Below, one piece after another: positions 23,112 through 30,712 of a DNA stretch of 32,556 nucleotides. The notes below the pieces were generated by a model. The model was not told the origin of the DNA, did not search any database, and saw nothing but the letters and a program-made list of their open reading frames with translations. Both the position numbers and the translations under genes were made by a program. The DNA is from Streptomyces panaciradicis (GTDB taxonomy: Bacteria; Actinomycetota; Actinomycetes; Streptomycetales; Streptomycetaceae): the NCBI RefSeq assembly GCF_023516615.1, contig NZ_JAMGBF010000161.1, forward strand, positions 1-32,556, given 5' to 3'. Positions within the stretch are counted from its first letter, which is position 1, and the number at the start of each line of letters is the position of its first letter.

Positions 23112-24196
23112 GCGAGCGGGTGCATCCAGCCGTGCTTGTCCTCCGTCGTGCCGCGCTGGATGTTCAGCAGGGCCTCGCGGAGCCTCATCGTGACCTCGCC
23201 GGGCTCGCCGCCCGCCTGCTGCCACTCGGCGCCCTCGCGCTTGACCGTGCCGACGGGGGTGATGACGGCCGCGGTGCCGCAGGCGAAGACCTCGGTGAGG
23301 GTGCCGTTCTCGGCGTCGGCCTGCCACTGGTCGATGGAGACGCGGCCCTCCTCGGAGGCATAGCCGAGGTCGCGGGCGACGGCGAGGAGGCTGTCGCGGG
23401 TGACGCCCTCCAGGATGGAGCCGGTCAGGGTCGGCGTGACGATCCTGTCCCCGTACACGAAGTACAGGTTCATGCCGCCGAGTTCCTCGACCCACTTGTG
23501 CTCGACCGCGTCGAGGTAGCAGACCTGGTCGCAGCCCTTGGCGGCGGCCTCGGCCTGGGCGAGCAGGGAGGCCGCGTAGTTGCCGCCGGTCTTGGCGTCG
23601 CCGGTGCCGCCGGGGACGGCGCGGACGCGGTTCTCCGACAGCCAGATGGTGACCGGCTTGACGCCGCCGGGGAAGTAGGCGCCGGCCGGGGAGGCGATGA
23701 CCAGGAAGAGGTACTCGTTGGCGGGCTTGACGCCCAGGCCGACCTCGGTCGCGATCATGAACGGGCGCAGGTAGAGCGACTCCTCGCCGCCGTGCGCGGG
23801 CACCCACGCCTTGTCCTGCTGGACCAGCGCGTCGCAGGCCTCGATGAACGTCTCGACGGGCAGCTCGGGCATGCCGAGGCGGTGCGCGGAGCGCTGGAAG
23901 CGCTCGGCGTTCTTCTCGGGGCGGAAGGTGGCGACGGAGCCGTCGGGCTGGCGGTAGGCCTTCAGGCCCTCGAAGATCTCCTGCGCGTAGTGCAGGACCA
24001 TCGTGGCGGGGTCGAGGGAGAGCGGGGCGTACGGGACGAGCTGGCCGTCGTGCCAGCCGCGGCCCTCGGTCCACTTGATCGTCACCATGTGGTCGGTGAA
24101 GTGGCGGCCGAACCCGGGGTTCGCCAGGATCGCGGCGCGCTCGGCGTCGGAGAGCGGGCTGGCGGAGGGCTTGAGCTCGATCGTGGGCGTCGTCAT
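23108..24196 (-). CDS. ilvE: Branched-chain amino acid aminotransferase
   Basis: This PLP enzyme interconverts leucine, isoleucine and valine with their 2-oxo acids, using 2-oxoglutarate/glutamate. The 362-residue length is typical of the bacterial BCAT-II-like group. Motifs: HFTDHMVTIKWTEGRGWHDGQLVPYAPLSLDPATMVLHYAQEIFEGLKAYR (about 32-82), ESLYLRPFMIATE, the Schiff-base lysine Lys202 in GTGDAKTGGNYAASL, LDAVEHKWVEELGGMN and the phosphate-binding GTAAVITPVG near the C terminus. ATG 24196 has GAAGGA nine bases upstream. It lies downstream of leuB on the same strand, separated by 254 bases that contain a strong hairpin and possibly its own promoter. With leuB and cimA it makes this window a branched-chain amino-acid locus. 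In Streptomyces it also feeds branched primer units for fatty acids. Confidence 0.95.
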   Translation of the reverse strand: MTTPTIELKPSASPLSDAERAAILANPGFGRHFTDHMVTIKWTEGRGWHDGQLVPYAPLSLDPATMVLHYAQEIFEGLKAYRQPDGSVATFRPEKNAERFQRSAHRLGMPELPVETFIEACDALVQQDKAWVPAHGGEESLYLRPFMIATEVGLGVKPANEYLFLVIASPAGAYFPGGVKPVTIWLSENRVRAVPGGTGDAKTGGNYAASLLAQAEAAAKGCDQVCYLDAVEHKWVEELGGMNLYFVYGDRIVTPTLTGSILEGVTRDSLLAVARDLGYASEEGRVSIDQWQADAENGTLTEVFACGTAAVITPVGTVKREGAEWQQAGGEPGEVTMRLREALLNIQRGTTEDKHGWMHPLA

Positions 24197-24307
24197 GAGT
24201 GGTTGTCCTTCACCGGTTGTGTAGTGACGGGCCGCGCCACGCCCTTCGCTGCCATTGGCCAGTGCTAGGACGTCCGAGCATTCCCTCACTCCGCGGCTCC
24301 GCGTTCG

Positions 24308-24336
24308 ATTATCGCAAGCGGGGAGCCGGGGAAGAA
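24308..24336 (-). promoter_or_regulatory. Candidate ilvE promoter
   Basis: On the minus strand GATAAT (24313-24308) is a good -10 hexamer. TTCTTC lies 17 bases upstream as a poor -35. This would give a 5' leader of about 105 bases. Support is modest. Confidence 0.35.
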
Positions 24337-24391
24337 AACGGCGTGAATGCGACCCAGGGGATGATGGTGGCACCCGGCGGGGGACATGCGA

Positions 24392-24422
24392 AAGCCGCCG
24401 GGTGCGAGTGACCCGGCGGCTT
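24392..24422 (-). terminator. Strong hairpin behind leuB, sharing sequence with the cimA leader hairpin
   Basis: Perfect 12-bp arms 24392-24403 and 24411-24422 (AAGCCGCCGGGT and complement) with a 7-base loop. In minus-strand RNA it is followed by TTTCGCAT counting the last stem bases. It lies 29 bases after the leuB stop, so leuB termination is the simplest role. It shares CTCGCACCCG and TTTCGCAT with the cimA leader hairpin, which hints at a regulatory function for ilvE. Confidence 0.75.
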
Positions 24423-24450
24423 CGAATACTTCTTCGAGTGAACCGCCCGG

Positions 24451-25494
24451 TCAGCCGGCTACTCGTACGGCCAGCGCGTCGCCGATCTCCGACGTGGAGC
24501 GGGCGGGCTTGCCGACGCGCTCGGTGAGGTCGGCGGCGACCGCCTCGTCGATGCGGGCGGCCTCGGCCTCGTAGCCGAGGTGGCGCAGGAGCAGGGCGAC
24601 GGACAGGACCGTGGCGGTGGGGTCGGCCTTGCCCTGGCCGGCGATGTCGGGCGCGGAACCGTGGACCGGCTCGAACATCGAGGGGAACTCGCCGGAGGGG
24701 TTGATGTTGCCGCTCGCGGCGACGCCGATGCCGCCGGAGACGGCCGCGGCGAGGTCGGTGATGATGTCGCCGAAGAGGTTGTCGGTGACGATCACGTCGA
24801 AGCGCTCGGGCTGCGTGACCAGGTAGATGGTCGCCGCGTCCACGTGCATGTACTCGGTGGTGACCTCGGGGAACTCCGCGGCGACCTTGTTGAAGACGTT
24901 CGTCCACAGGTGGCCCGCGAAGGTCAGCACGTTGTTCTTGTGGATCAGCGCGAGCTTCTTACGGGGGCGGGCCTGGGCGCGGGCGAAGGCGTCACGGACC
25001 ACGCGCTCCACACCGAAGGCGGTGTTGACGGAGACCTCGGTGGCGACCTCGTGCTCGGTGCCCTTGCGGATGGTGCCGCCGTTTCCGGTGTACGGGCCCT
25101 CGGTGCCCTCGCGGACGACGACGAAGTCGATGCTCGGCTCACCGGCGAGGGGGGTGGCCACACCCGGGAGCAGCTTGCTCGGCCGCAGGTTGACGTGGTG
25201 GTCGAAGGCGAAGCGGAGCTTGAGCAGGAAGCCGCGCTCCAGGACGCCGGAGGGGACCGACGGGTCGCCGATCGCGCCGAGCAGGATGGCGTCGTGCCCC
25301 TTGAGGGAGTCGAGGTCGGCGTCGGTGAGGGTCTCACCGGTGGCGTGGTAGCGCTTGGCGCCGAAGTCGTACTCCTTGGTCTCCAGCTTCACATCCTGCG
25401 GGAGGACGGCGGAGAGGACCTTGAGGCCTTCGGCCACGACTTCCTGCCCGATGCCGTCACCGGGGATCACTGCGAGATCGATGCTGCGAGACAT
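24451..25494 (-). CDS. leuB: 3-isopropylmalate dehydrogenase
   Basis: A 347-residue NAD-dependent beta-decarboxylating dehydrogenase that oxidises 3-isopropylmalate in leucine synthesis. Family landmarks are IDLAVIPGDGIGQEVVAEGLKVL (residues 5-27), DAILLGAIGDPSVPSGVLERGFLLKLRFAFDHHVNLRP, REGTEGPYTGNGG with the substrate-binding Arg, KLALIHKNNVLTF containing the catalytic Lys, and the metal-binding signature NLFGDIITDLAAAVSGGIGVAASGNI. FEPVHGSAPDIAGQGKADPTA completes the cofactor site. The length is close to that of other actinobacterial LeuB proteins. ATG 25494 has an AGGGTG site. It is transcribed towards ilvE but is separated from it by a strong hairpin, and it is divergent from the phosphatase gene. 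Confidence 0.95.
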   Translation of the reverse strand: MSRSIDLAVIPGDGIGQEVVAEGLKVLSAVLPQDVKLETKEYDFGAKRYHATGETLTDADLDSLKGHDAILLGAIGDPSVPSGVLERGFLLKLRFAFDHHVNLRPSKLLPGVATPLAGEPSIDFVVVREGTEGPYTGNGGTIRKGTEHEVATEVSVNTAFGVERVVRDAFARAQARPRKKLALIHKNNVLTFAGHLWTNVFNKVAAEFPEVTTEYMHVDAATIYLVTQPERFDVIVTDNLFGDIITDLAAAVSGGIGVAASGNINPSGEFPSMFEPVHGSAPDIAGQGKADPTATVLSVALLLRHLGYEAEAARIDEAVAADLTERVGKPARSTSEIGDALAVRVAG

Positions 25495-25533
25495 GTCGGC
25501 ACCCTACTCCTCGTCCCATGGGATGACATGAGC

Positions 25534-25550
25534 TGTCCGCGATACGGACA
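25534..25550. promoter_or_regulatory. Short dyad in the leuB/phosphatase intergenic region
   Basis: Perfect inverted repeat TGTCCG (25534-25539), spacer CGATA, CGGACA (25545-25550), 40 bases upstream of the leuB start. It could be an operator or a leader hairpin. No regulator can be named. Confidence 0.35.
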
Positions 25551-25634
25551 TCGAGGGCGCGTCGCGTCAACGCGTCACCCCCGGTTCACCCTGCCGTATG
25601 ACGGGCGTCGACCACCGCGGGGAACGTCACCGTC

Positions 25635-27206
25635 ATGGACCTCCCCGACGTCGGCATTCCGTCCCCGCTCGCGCAGCGGATGAGCATGGCCGAGCAGCAC
25701 GAGTACCTGCGGACGAAGCTCGTGCCGCGGCGCACGCTGGTGACGGCGGGCGCGGTGGCGGCGGGCGGGCTGCTGACGGGCTGCGGCAGCGGTGGGGCGC
25801 CGGGGACGGCGACCCGGTCACCGCGGGCCTCGTCCCCGGCCTCCGCGGTCGACGGTTCGGCCCTCTCCCCCTTCGGCCGCCACCTCGCCTTCGGCGCCGA
25901 CCCGAAGACGCAGATGCGGGTGTCGTGGCAGGTCCCGCTGGCGGTGCGCGGGCCGTACGTGCGCCTCGGCGCGCGCCCGGACGACCTGGGCCGGCGCGTC
26001 CCGGCCGAGGTCCGCGGCCTGCACACCCCGGGCGTGACCGGTGTGCGCCCGGCCCTGCAGCAGTACTACCTGCACGCCGCCCTCGACGGCCTGCTGCCGG
26101 GCACGACCTACTACTACGGCGTCGGCCACGAGGGCTTCGACCCGGCCGCGCCCGCCCACCGCTCCACGATCGCCTCCTTCCGCACCGCGCCCGCGGCGCC
26201 GGAGAGGTTCGTGTTCACGGCCTTCGGCGACCAGGGCGTGAGCCAGGCGGCGGCCGCCAACGACCACCTCGTGCTGCGCCGGAAGCCCGCCTTCCACCTG
26301 CACGCCGGCGACATCTGCTACGCCGACACCAACGGCCGCGGGAGCACGTCGGACGGCTACGACCCGGCGTACTGGGACCTGTTCCTCAAGCAGAACGAGC
26401 CGGTCGCCAGGTCGGTGCCGTGGATGGTGACCACGGGCAACCACGACATGGAGGCGTGGTACTCGCCGGACGGCTACGGCGGCCAGCTGGCCCGCTTCTC
26501 GCTGCCGGACAGCGGCTTCGACGCGCGCCACTCGCCGGGCGCGTACACGTTCACCTACGGCAACGTCGGCTTCGTGGCGCTGGACGCCAACGACGTGTCG
26601 TACGAGATCCCCGCCAACCTCGGCCACAGCGGCGGCAGGCAGACGAAGTGGCTGGACGAGCGGCTGGGCGCGCTGCGGGCGGCGAAGGGCGTGGACTTCG
26701 TCGTGGTCTTCTTCCATCACTGCGCCTACTCGACGTCGACGCACGCCTCCGACGGCGGGGTACGCGCCGAGTGGCTGCCGCTGTTCGCCCGGTACCAGGT
26801 GGATCTGGTGATCAACGGGCACAACCACGTCTACGAGCGGACGGACGCCGTCCGCGGCGGGGCGGTCGGACGCGCGGTTCCCATCGGGGCCTCGACGGAC
26901 CCCACGCGCGACGGGACGGTCTACGTCACCGCCGGCGGCGGGGGCCGGGACCTGTACGGCTTCCCCTCCGGCGTGCGGGAGAGCTACGAGGGGCATGTGA
27001 CGCGCCACGAGCCCGTCGACACCTTCCGGTGGACGAGGTCACGGGCGGCCGCCAAGGAGACGGTGCAGTGGTCGAGGGTGCGCTACCGCGGCTTCTCGCT
27101 GCTGTCGGTGGAGGCGGTGAGCGGCCCGCGGCCGGTGCTGAAGGTGTCGGCGCTGGCGCAGAGCGGCGAGCGCATCGACCACTTCGAGGTGCGGCGCGGG
27201 GCATGA
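25635..27206 (+). CDS. Purple-acid-phosphatase-like metallophosphoesterase, Tat lipoprotein
   Basis: A 523-residue exported phosphatase. About 30 leading residues precede a twin-arginine signal RRTLVTAGAVAAGGLLTGC whose last residue, Cys50, sits in a lipobox, so the protein is probably lipid-anchored on the outer face of the membrane. Residues 75-185 form the fibronectin-like N domain of purple acid phosphatases (HLAFGADPKTQMRVSWQVP ... LLPGTTYYYGVGH). The dimetal domain follows, with FGDQG (Asp199), HAGDICYAD (Asp226 and Tyr229), TTGNHDMEAW (Asn269, His270), FFHHCAYST and NGHNHVYERT. The conserved Tyr ligand supports the purple acid type. It hydrolyses phosphomonoesters or diesters; the substrate is not predictable. 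ATG 25635 has GGGGAA upstream. Phosphate control is plausible, but I found no convincing PHO box. Confidence 0.92.
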   Translation: MDLPDVGIPSPLAQRMSMAEQHEYLRTKLVPRRTLVTAGAVAAGGLLTGCGSGGAPGTATRSPRASSPASAVDGSALSPFGRHLAFGADPKTQMRVSWQVPLAVRGPYVRLGARPDDLGRRVPAEVRGLHTPGVTGVRPALQQYYLHAALDGLLPGTTYYYGVGHEGFDPAAPAHRSTIASFRTAPAAPERFVFTAFGDQGVSQAAAANDHLVLRRKPAFHLHAGDICYADTNGRGSTSDGYDPAYWDLFLKQNEPVARSVPWMVTTGNHDMEAWYSPDGYGGQLARFSLPDSGFDARHSPGAYTFTYGNVGFVALDANDVSYEIPANLGHSGGRQTKWLDERLGALRAAKGVDFVVVFFHHCAYSTSTHASDGGVRAEWLPLFARYQVDLVINGHNHVYERTDAVRGGAVGRAVPIGASTDPTRDGTVYVTAGGGGRDLYGFPSGVRESYEGHVTRHEPVDTFRWTRSRAAAKETVQWSRVRYRGFSLLSVEAVSGPRPVLKVSALAQSGERIDHFEVRRGA

Positions 27207-27258
27207 GCCCGCGCCGCACCCCTGACGGGCGGCTCCCGGCTGGTGGATGATGCCCGGC

Positions 27259-27390
27259 TCAGTGGCCGGTCGAACCGCCGTTGTCCCTGCGGTCCAGGGC
27301 GCGCTGGAGGGCGGCCGCGGCGTTCTTGCGGTCGGAATCGCTCGTGCGGGAGGTGTGACGGACTCGGCGGCGGGCGGTCGTCTCGGCCAT
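27259..27390 (-). CDS. Small basic hypothetical protein (43 residues)
   Basis: The sequence starts MAETTARRRVRHTSRTSDSD and ends with DRRDNGGSTGH. It is highly charged, Arg-rich in the first half, with a likely helix KNAAAALQRALDRR. ATG 27390 is preceded by GAAGGAG ten bases upstream, and codon use matches the neighbours. Similar very short Streptomyces proteins exist as I recall, without function. The longer overlapping frames here lack a ribosome site. The size and charge would suit a nucleic-acid-associated or ribosome-associated protein, but nothing shows this. It converges with the phosphatase gene. Confidence 0.65.
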   Translation of the reverse strand: MAETTARRRVRHTSRTSDSDRKNAAAALQRALDRRDNGGSTGH

Positions 27391-27762
27391 GGGAAGTCGA
27401 CTCCTTCGACATCGGGGAGTGCCATAAGAGGGGTTGCGAGACGCCGGAAGGGGCGGGGAGCGGTGCCGCAGGGGTGACCTGCTCGGGGCCCGGCTCCGGA
27501 CCGCCATTCGCTTGTCGAGCGAGACGTTCGGCTCCTACAAAGCTAAGGGAGCCGGCCGTGTCTGTCTCCACAATTACTCGGACTTCCTACTATCTGAGAC
27601 GGCGGATCGGGTCACAACGCTCTGAGCTGCGCTTTCGAGGCGGCGCGGGCCGGGGAAGTCTGGGACGATGTACGGGTCGGAGCCCGGGGGCCACGATGGA
27701 CTTCAGGCGGTCGTGGACCGGCCGCAGGTCCGTGCTCGGTCCGTACTCGGGAGGGAGACCCG
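27391..27762. other. 372-base intergenic region with an A/T-richer patch
   Basis: No convincing gene. It should hold the promoters of the small basic protein (minus) and of the oxidoreductase (plus). The patch 27535-27605 is clearly richer in A and T than its surroundings. A GGCTCC / GGAGCC stem (27530-27535 and 27548-27553) lies at its edge. A GTG at 27558 has an AAGGGAG-like site in front, but its frame runs antiregister into the next gene. Confidence 0.4.
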
Positions 27763-28710
27763 ATGGCCACGGAAGAACCCCGCGCGACTGTGATCACGCA
27801 GCACCGCTTCGGCGGACCGGAGGTCCTGACGGTCGAGTACCGCTTCCGCCCCACGCCGGCCCCGGACGAGGTGCTGGTGCGGGTCCGGGCCGCGGGCGTC
27901 GACCCCGCCGACCTGCTGGCGCGCTCGGGCATCGCCCCGCTCCTCGGGGAGCCCCCGTTCACCCTCGGCCGGGACGTCTCCGGCACCGTGGAGGCCGTCG
28001 GCGGGTCCGTCACCCGCTTCCGCCCCGGCGACGAGGTCTTCGGCATGATCGACGCGGGCGGGTACGCCAGCCATGTCACCGCTCCCGCCGGCCGATTCGC
28101 CGCGAAGCCCGCCGGCGTCGACCACGTCCACGCGGCCGCCGCGCCGACGGCGGCCCTCACCGCCTGGCAGGCCCTGATCGACGTCGCCCGGATCGGTCCC
28201 GGCACCCGGGTGCTGATCCACGCCGCGGCCGGCTCCCTCGGTCACCTGGCCGTCCAGCTCGCCAAGGCGGAGGGCGCACACGTCGTCGCGACGGAACGGC
28301 CCGACTGCCACGGCTTCCTGTACGACCTGGGCGCCGACGAACTCGTCGACCACACCAGCGTCGACTTCTCCGACACCGTCCACGACATCGACGCGGCCCT
28401 CGACCTGGTCGGCGGCGACTTCGGCCCCCGCACCCTGAACACCCTCCGCCCGAACGGGCTGCTGCTGGCGGCGGTCCCCGGCGATCTGGGGCTGTCCCCG
28501 GAGGACGTGGAGGCCCGCGGGATGCGCTTCGCGGTCGTCCAGGCGCAACCCTCGGGCGACCGCCTCGCCAAGGTCGCCGCCCTTCTCGCGGACGGCCGCG
28601 TCCGCGTCCACGTCGAGGCGGCCCTGCCGTTCGCCGAGGCGGCCAAGGCACACGAACTGGGCGAGGCCGGCCACCTCAAGGGCGGCCTCGTACTCGTCCT
28701 GCCGGACTGA
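27763..28710 (+). CDS. MDR-superfamily NADP-dependent oxidoreductase (quinone reductase type)
   Basis: A 315-residue medium-chain dehydrogenase/reductase. The N-terminal GroES-like domain reads TVITQHRFGGPEVLTVEYRFRPTPAPDEVLVRVRAAGVDPADLLARSG (about residues 9-56) and contains FTLGRDVSGTVEAVGGSVTRFRPGDEVFGM. The Rossmann part has TRVLIHAAAGSLGHLAVQLAKAEGAHVVATERP (about 147-179), with the nucleotide loop written AAAGSLG rather than the usual AAAGGVG. No catalytic or structural zinc ligands (Cys/His clusters) are visible, so it belongs to the zinc-independent quinone reductase branch. It probably reduces a quinone or alpha,beta-unsaturated carbonyl with NADPH in the cytoplasm. The ATG at 27763 follows GGGAGGGAGA. 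It is followed 48 bases later by a DUF5988-like gene, probably cotranscribed. Confidence 0.9.
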   Translation: MATEEPRATVITQHRFGGPEVLTVEYRFRPTPAPDEVLVRVRAAGVDPADLLARSGIAPLLGEPPFTLGRDVSGTVEAVGGSVTRFRPGDEVFGMIDAGGYASHVTAPAGRFAAKPAGVDHVHAAAAPTAALTAWQALIDVARIGPGTRVLIHAAAGSLGHLAVQLAKAEGAHVVATERPDCHGFLYDLGADELVDHTSVDFSDTVHDIDAALDLVGGDFGPRTLNTLRPNGLLLAAVPGDLGLSPEDVEARGMRFAVVQAQPSGDRLAKVAALLADGRVRVHVEAALPFAEAAKAHELGEAGHLKGGLVLVLPD

Positions 28711-28758
28711 CTCCCGGCCGGCAGACGCATCCGATCCGACACAGGGAACGGTGAGGTC

Positions 28759-28965
28759 ATGAACGACACGGTCAAGGCACTTCTCGAAGGCGGCCCGCAG
28801 GACCTGCCCGCGCGCATCGTCGCGGTCTCCACGCCCGGCGCCGACCTGAAGATCGAACTCCGCAACGGCTACGAGCACTTCCGTCCCACGCCGCGCCAGG
28901 CGGACACCGCCGAGGGAACGCTGCCGGTGTACGAGTGGTGGGAGCGGACGGAGATGCCCGGCTGA
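28759..28965 (+). CDS. DUF5988-like small protein (68 residues)
   Basis: A complete small protein reading VKALLEGGPQDLPARIVAVS, then ELRNGYEHFRPTPRQ and TLPVYEWWERTEMPG. The GGP-x-DLP, YEHF-x-PT and PVYEWWERTE motifs match the streptomycete DUF5988 pattern as I recall it. Members are short, cytoplasmic and of unknown function, often near natural-product or small-metabolite genes. ATG 28759 has an ACGGTGAGG site upstream. It lies in the same direction as the oxidoreductase and ends six bases before a perfect 15-bp hairpin. Confidence 0.82.
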   Translation: MNDTVKALLEGGPQDLPARIVAVSTPGADLKIELRNGYEHFRPTPRQADTAEGTLPVYEWWERTEMPG

Positions 28966-28970
28966 GCAAG

Positions 28971-29005
28971 CGGACGGGCCGGGTCGTCGTGACCCGGCCC
29001 GTCCG
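28971..29005. terminator. Perfect 15-bp hairpin, bidirectional terminator
   Basis: Arms 28971-28985 and 28991-29005 (CGGACGGGCCGGGTC and complement) with a 5-base loop, followed by TGTGT on the plus strand. It sits in the 54-base gap between the convergent DUF5988-like gene and pruA and can serve both. Confidence 0.85.
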
Positions 29006-29019
29006 TGTGTCCGCGGGCG

Positions 29020-30651
29020 TCAGCCCATGTGCGGGTAGGTGTAGTCGGTCGGCGGGACCAGGGTCTCCTTGATGGCGCGGGTCAGCGTCCAGCGCAGCAG
29101 GTTCTGCGGGGCGCCGGCCTTGTCGTTGGTGCCGGAGGCGCGGCCGCCGCCGAAGGGCTGCTGGCCGACGACGGCGCCGGTCGACTTGTCGTTGATGTAG
29201 AAGTTGCCGGCCGCGTAGCGCAGCTTCTCCATCGTGTACGCCGCCGCCGCGCGGTCGTTGGAGACGACCGAGCCGGTCAGCGCGTAGTCGGAGACCGACT
29301 CCATCTGCGTCAGCATCTCGTCGTACTTGTCGTCCTCGTAGACGTACACGGCGAGGAACGGGCCGAAGTACTCGGTGCGGAACACCTCGTTGTCCGGGTC
29401 GGTGCACTCCACGACGGTCGGGCGGACGAAATAGCCGACCGAGTCGTCGTAGGTGCCGCCCGCGACGATCGTGCAGGCCGGGTCGGACTTGGCGCGGTCG
29501 ATGGCGGCCTTGTTCTTGGCGAAGGCGCGCTCGTCGATGACGGCGCCGATGAAGTTGGCCAGGTCGGTGACGTCACCCATGGTCAGGTAGTCGACCTCGG
29601 CCGCGAACTCCTCCTTGAAGCCGGAGTTCCAGATGGACGCCGGGATGTAGGCGCGGGAGGTGGCCGAGCACTTCTGGCCCTGGTACTCGAAGGCACCGCG
29701 GGTGAGGGCGGTCTTCAGCACCGCGCGGTCGGCGCTCGGGTGGGCGACGAGGAAGTCCTTGCCGCCGGTCTCGCCGACCAGGCGCGGGTAGGAGCGGTAC
29801 TTCTCGATGTTGTTGCCGACCGTCTTCCACAGGTACTGGAAGGTCTTGGTCGAGCCGGTGAAGTGGATGCCGGCGAGGTCGCGGTGCTCCAGGGCGACCT
29901 CGGAGACCGCGATGCCGTCGCCGGTGACGAGGTTGATGACGCCCTTGGGCAGGCCCGCCTCCTCCAGCAGCTCCATCAGCAGCACGGCGGCGTGGGTCTG
30001 CGTCGGGGACGGCTTCCACACCACGACGTTGCCCATGAGGGCGGGGGCGGTGGGCAGGTTGGCCGCGATCGCCGAGAAGTTGAAGGGCGTGATCGCGTAG
30101 ACGAAGCCCTCCAGCGGGCGGTGGTCGAGGCGGTTCCACACGCCCGGGGAGTTGGCCGGGGGCTGCTCGGCCAGGATCTGGCGGGCGTAGTGGACGTTGA
30201 AGCGCCAGAAGTCGACGAGCTCGCAGGGGCTGTCGATCTCCGCCTGCTGGGCGGTCTTCGACTGGCCGAGCATCGTGGAGGCGGCGATGGTCTCGCGCCA
30301 CGGGCCGGCCAGCAGCTCGGCGGCGCGCAGGATGATCGCGGCACGGTCGTCGAACGACATCGCGCGCCAGGCCGGCGCGGCGGCGAGGGCCGCGTCGATG
30401 GCGTCGCGCGCGTCCTGCTGGGTGGCGTGGCGCAGGGTGCCGAGGACGGCCTTGTGGTGGTGCGGCTGGACGACCTGGAACGGCTCACCGCCGCCCATCC
30501 GCTTCTCGCCACCGATGGTCATCGGCAGGTCCATGGGGTTCTCGGCCAGCTCCTTGAGCTTGGCCTCCAGCCGGGCGCGCTCGGGCGAGCCGGGGGCGTA
30601 GCCGTGCACCGGCTCGTTGACGGGGGCGGGGACCTGGGTCACAGCGTCCAT
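29020..30651 (-). CDS. pruA: L-glutamate gamma-semialdehyde (P5C) dehydrogenase
   Basis: A 543-residue NAD-dependent aldehyde dehydrogenase, the second step of proline breakdown: glutamate semialdehyde to glutamate. The length and the motifs fit the P5CDH group of type 1: ITPFNFSAIAANLPTAPALMGNVVVWKPSPTQ (about 187-218), HFTGSTKTFQYLW, the general base Glu294 in LVGETGGKDFLVAHPSAD, and the nucleophile Cys328 in FEYQGQKCSATSR. The start at ATG 30651 has AAGGAG upstream. The end of the proline dehydrogenase gene is 61 bases upstream on the same strand, so the two form an operon transcribed from the promoter near 31640. Streptomyces keep the two enzymes separate rather than as a fused PutA. A perfect hairpin terminator follows. 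Confidence 0.95.
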   Translation of the reverse strand: MDAVTQVPAPVNEPVHGYAPGSPERARLEAKLKELAENPMDLPMTIGGEKRMGGGEPFQVVQPHHHKAVLGTLRHATQQDARDAIDAALAAAPAWRAMSFDDRAAIILRAAELLAGPWRETIAASTMLGQSKTAQQAEIDSPCELVDFWRFNVHYARQILAEQPPANSPGVWNRLDHRPLEGFVYAITPFNFSAIAANLPTAPALMGNVVVWKPSPTQTHAAVLLMELLEEAGLPKGVINLVTGDGIAVSEVALEHRDLAGIHFTGSTKTFQYLWKTVGNNIEKYRSYPRLVGETGGKDFLVAHPSADRAVLKTALTRGAFEYQGQKCSATSRAYIPASIWNSGFKEEFAAEVDYLTMGDVTDLANFIGAVIDERAFAKNKAAIDRAKSDPACTIVAGGTYDDSVGYFVRPTVVECTDPDNEVFRTEYFGPFLAVYVYEDDKYDEMLTQMESVSDYALTGSVVSNDRAAAAYTMEKLRYAAGNFYINDKSTGAVVGQQPFGGGRASGTNDKAGAPQNLLRWTLTRAIKETLVPPTDYTYPHMG

Positions 30652-30712
30652 GGATTCCGTAACTCCTTGTACGTGAGCGGGTGTCGCGGGGAGGGGGCGG
30701 GAGGGGGCCGGC

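Noticed and set aside
21764..24268. 834-codon plus-strand open frame crossing the permease and ilvE
   Set aside because: Out-of-frame with the permease and antisense to ilvE; no motif.
24210..24281. 23-codon upstream frame (minus) ending over the ilvE ribosome site, considered as a leader peptide
   Set aside because: No run of Leu, Ile or Val codons, and the SD-like GAGGGA is too close to its ATG.
27558..28754. GTG with AAGGGAG-like site opening a frame through the oxidoreductase gene
   Set aside because: After some 30 codons it becomes an Arg/Pro-rich out-of-frame reading of a well-supported enzyme; kept only as a note on the intergenic region.
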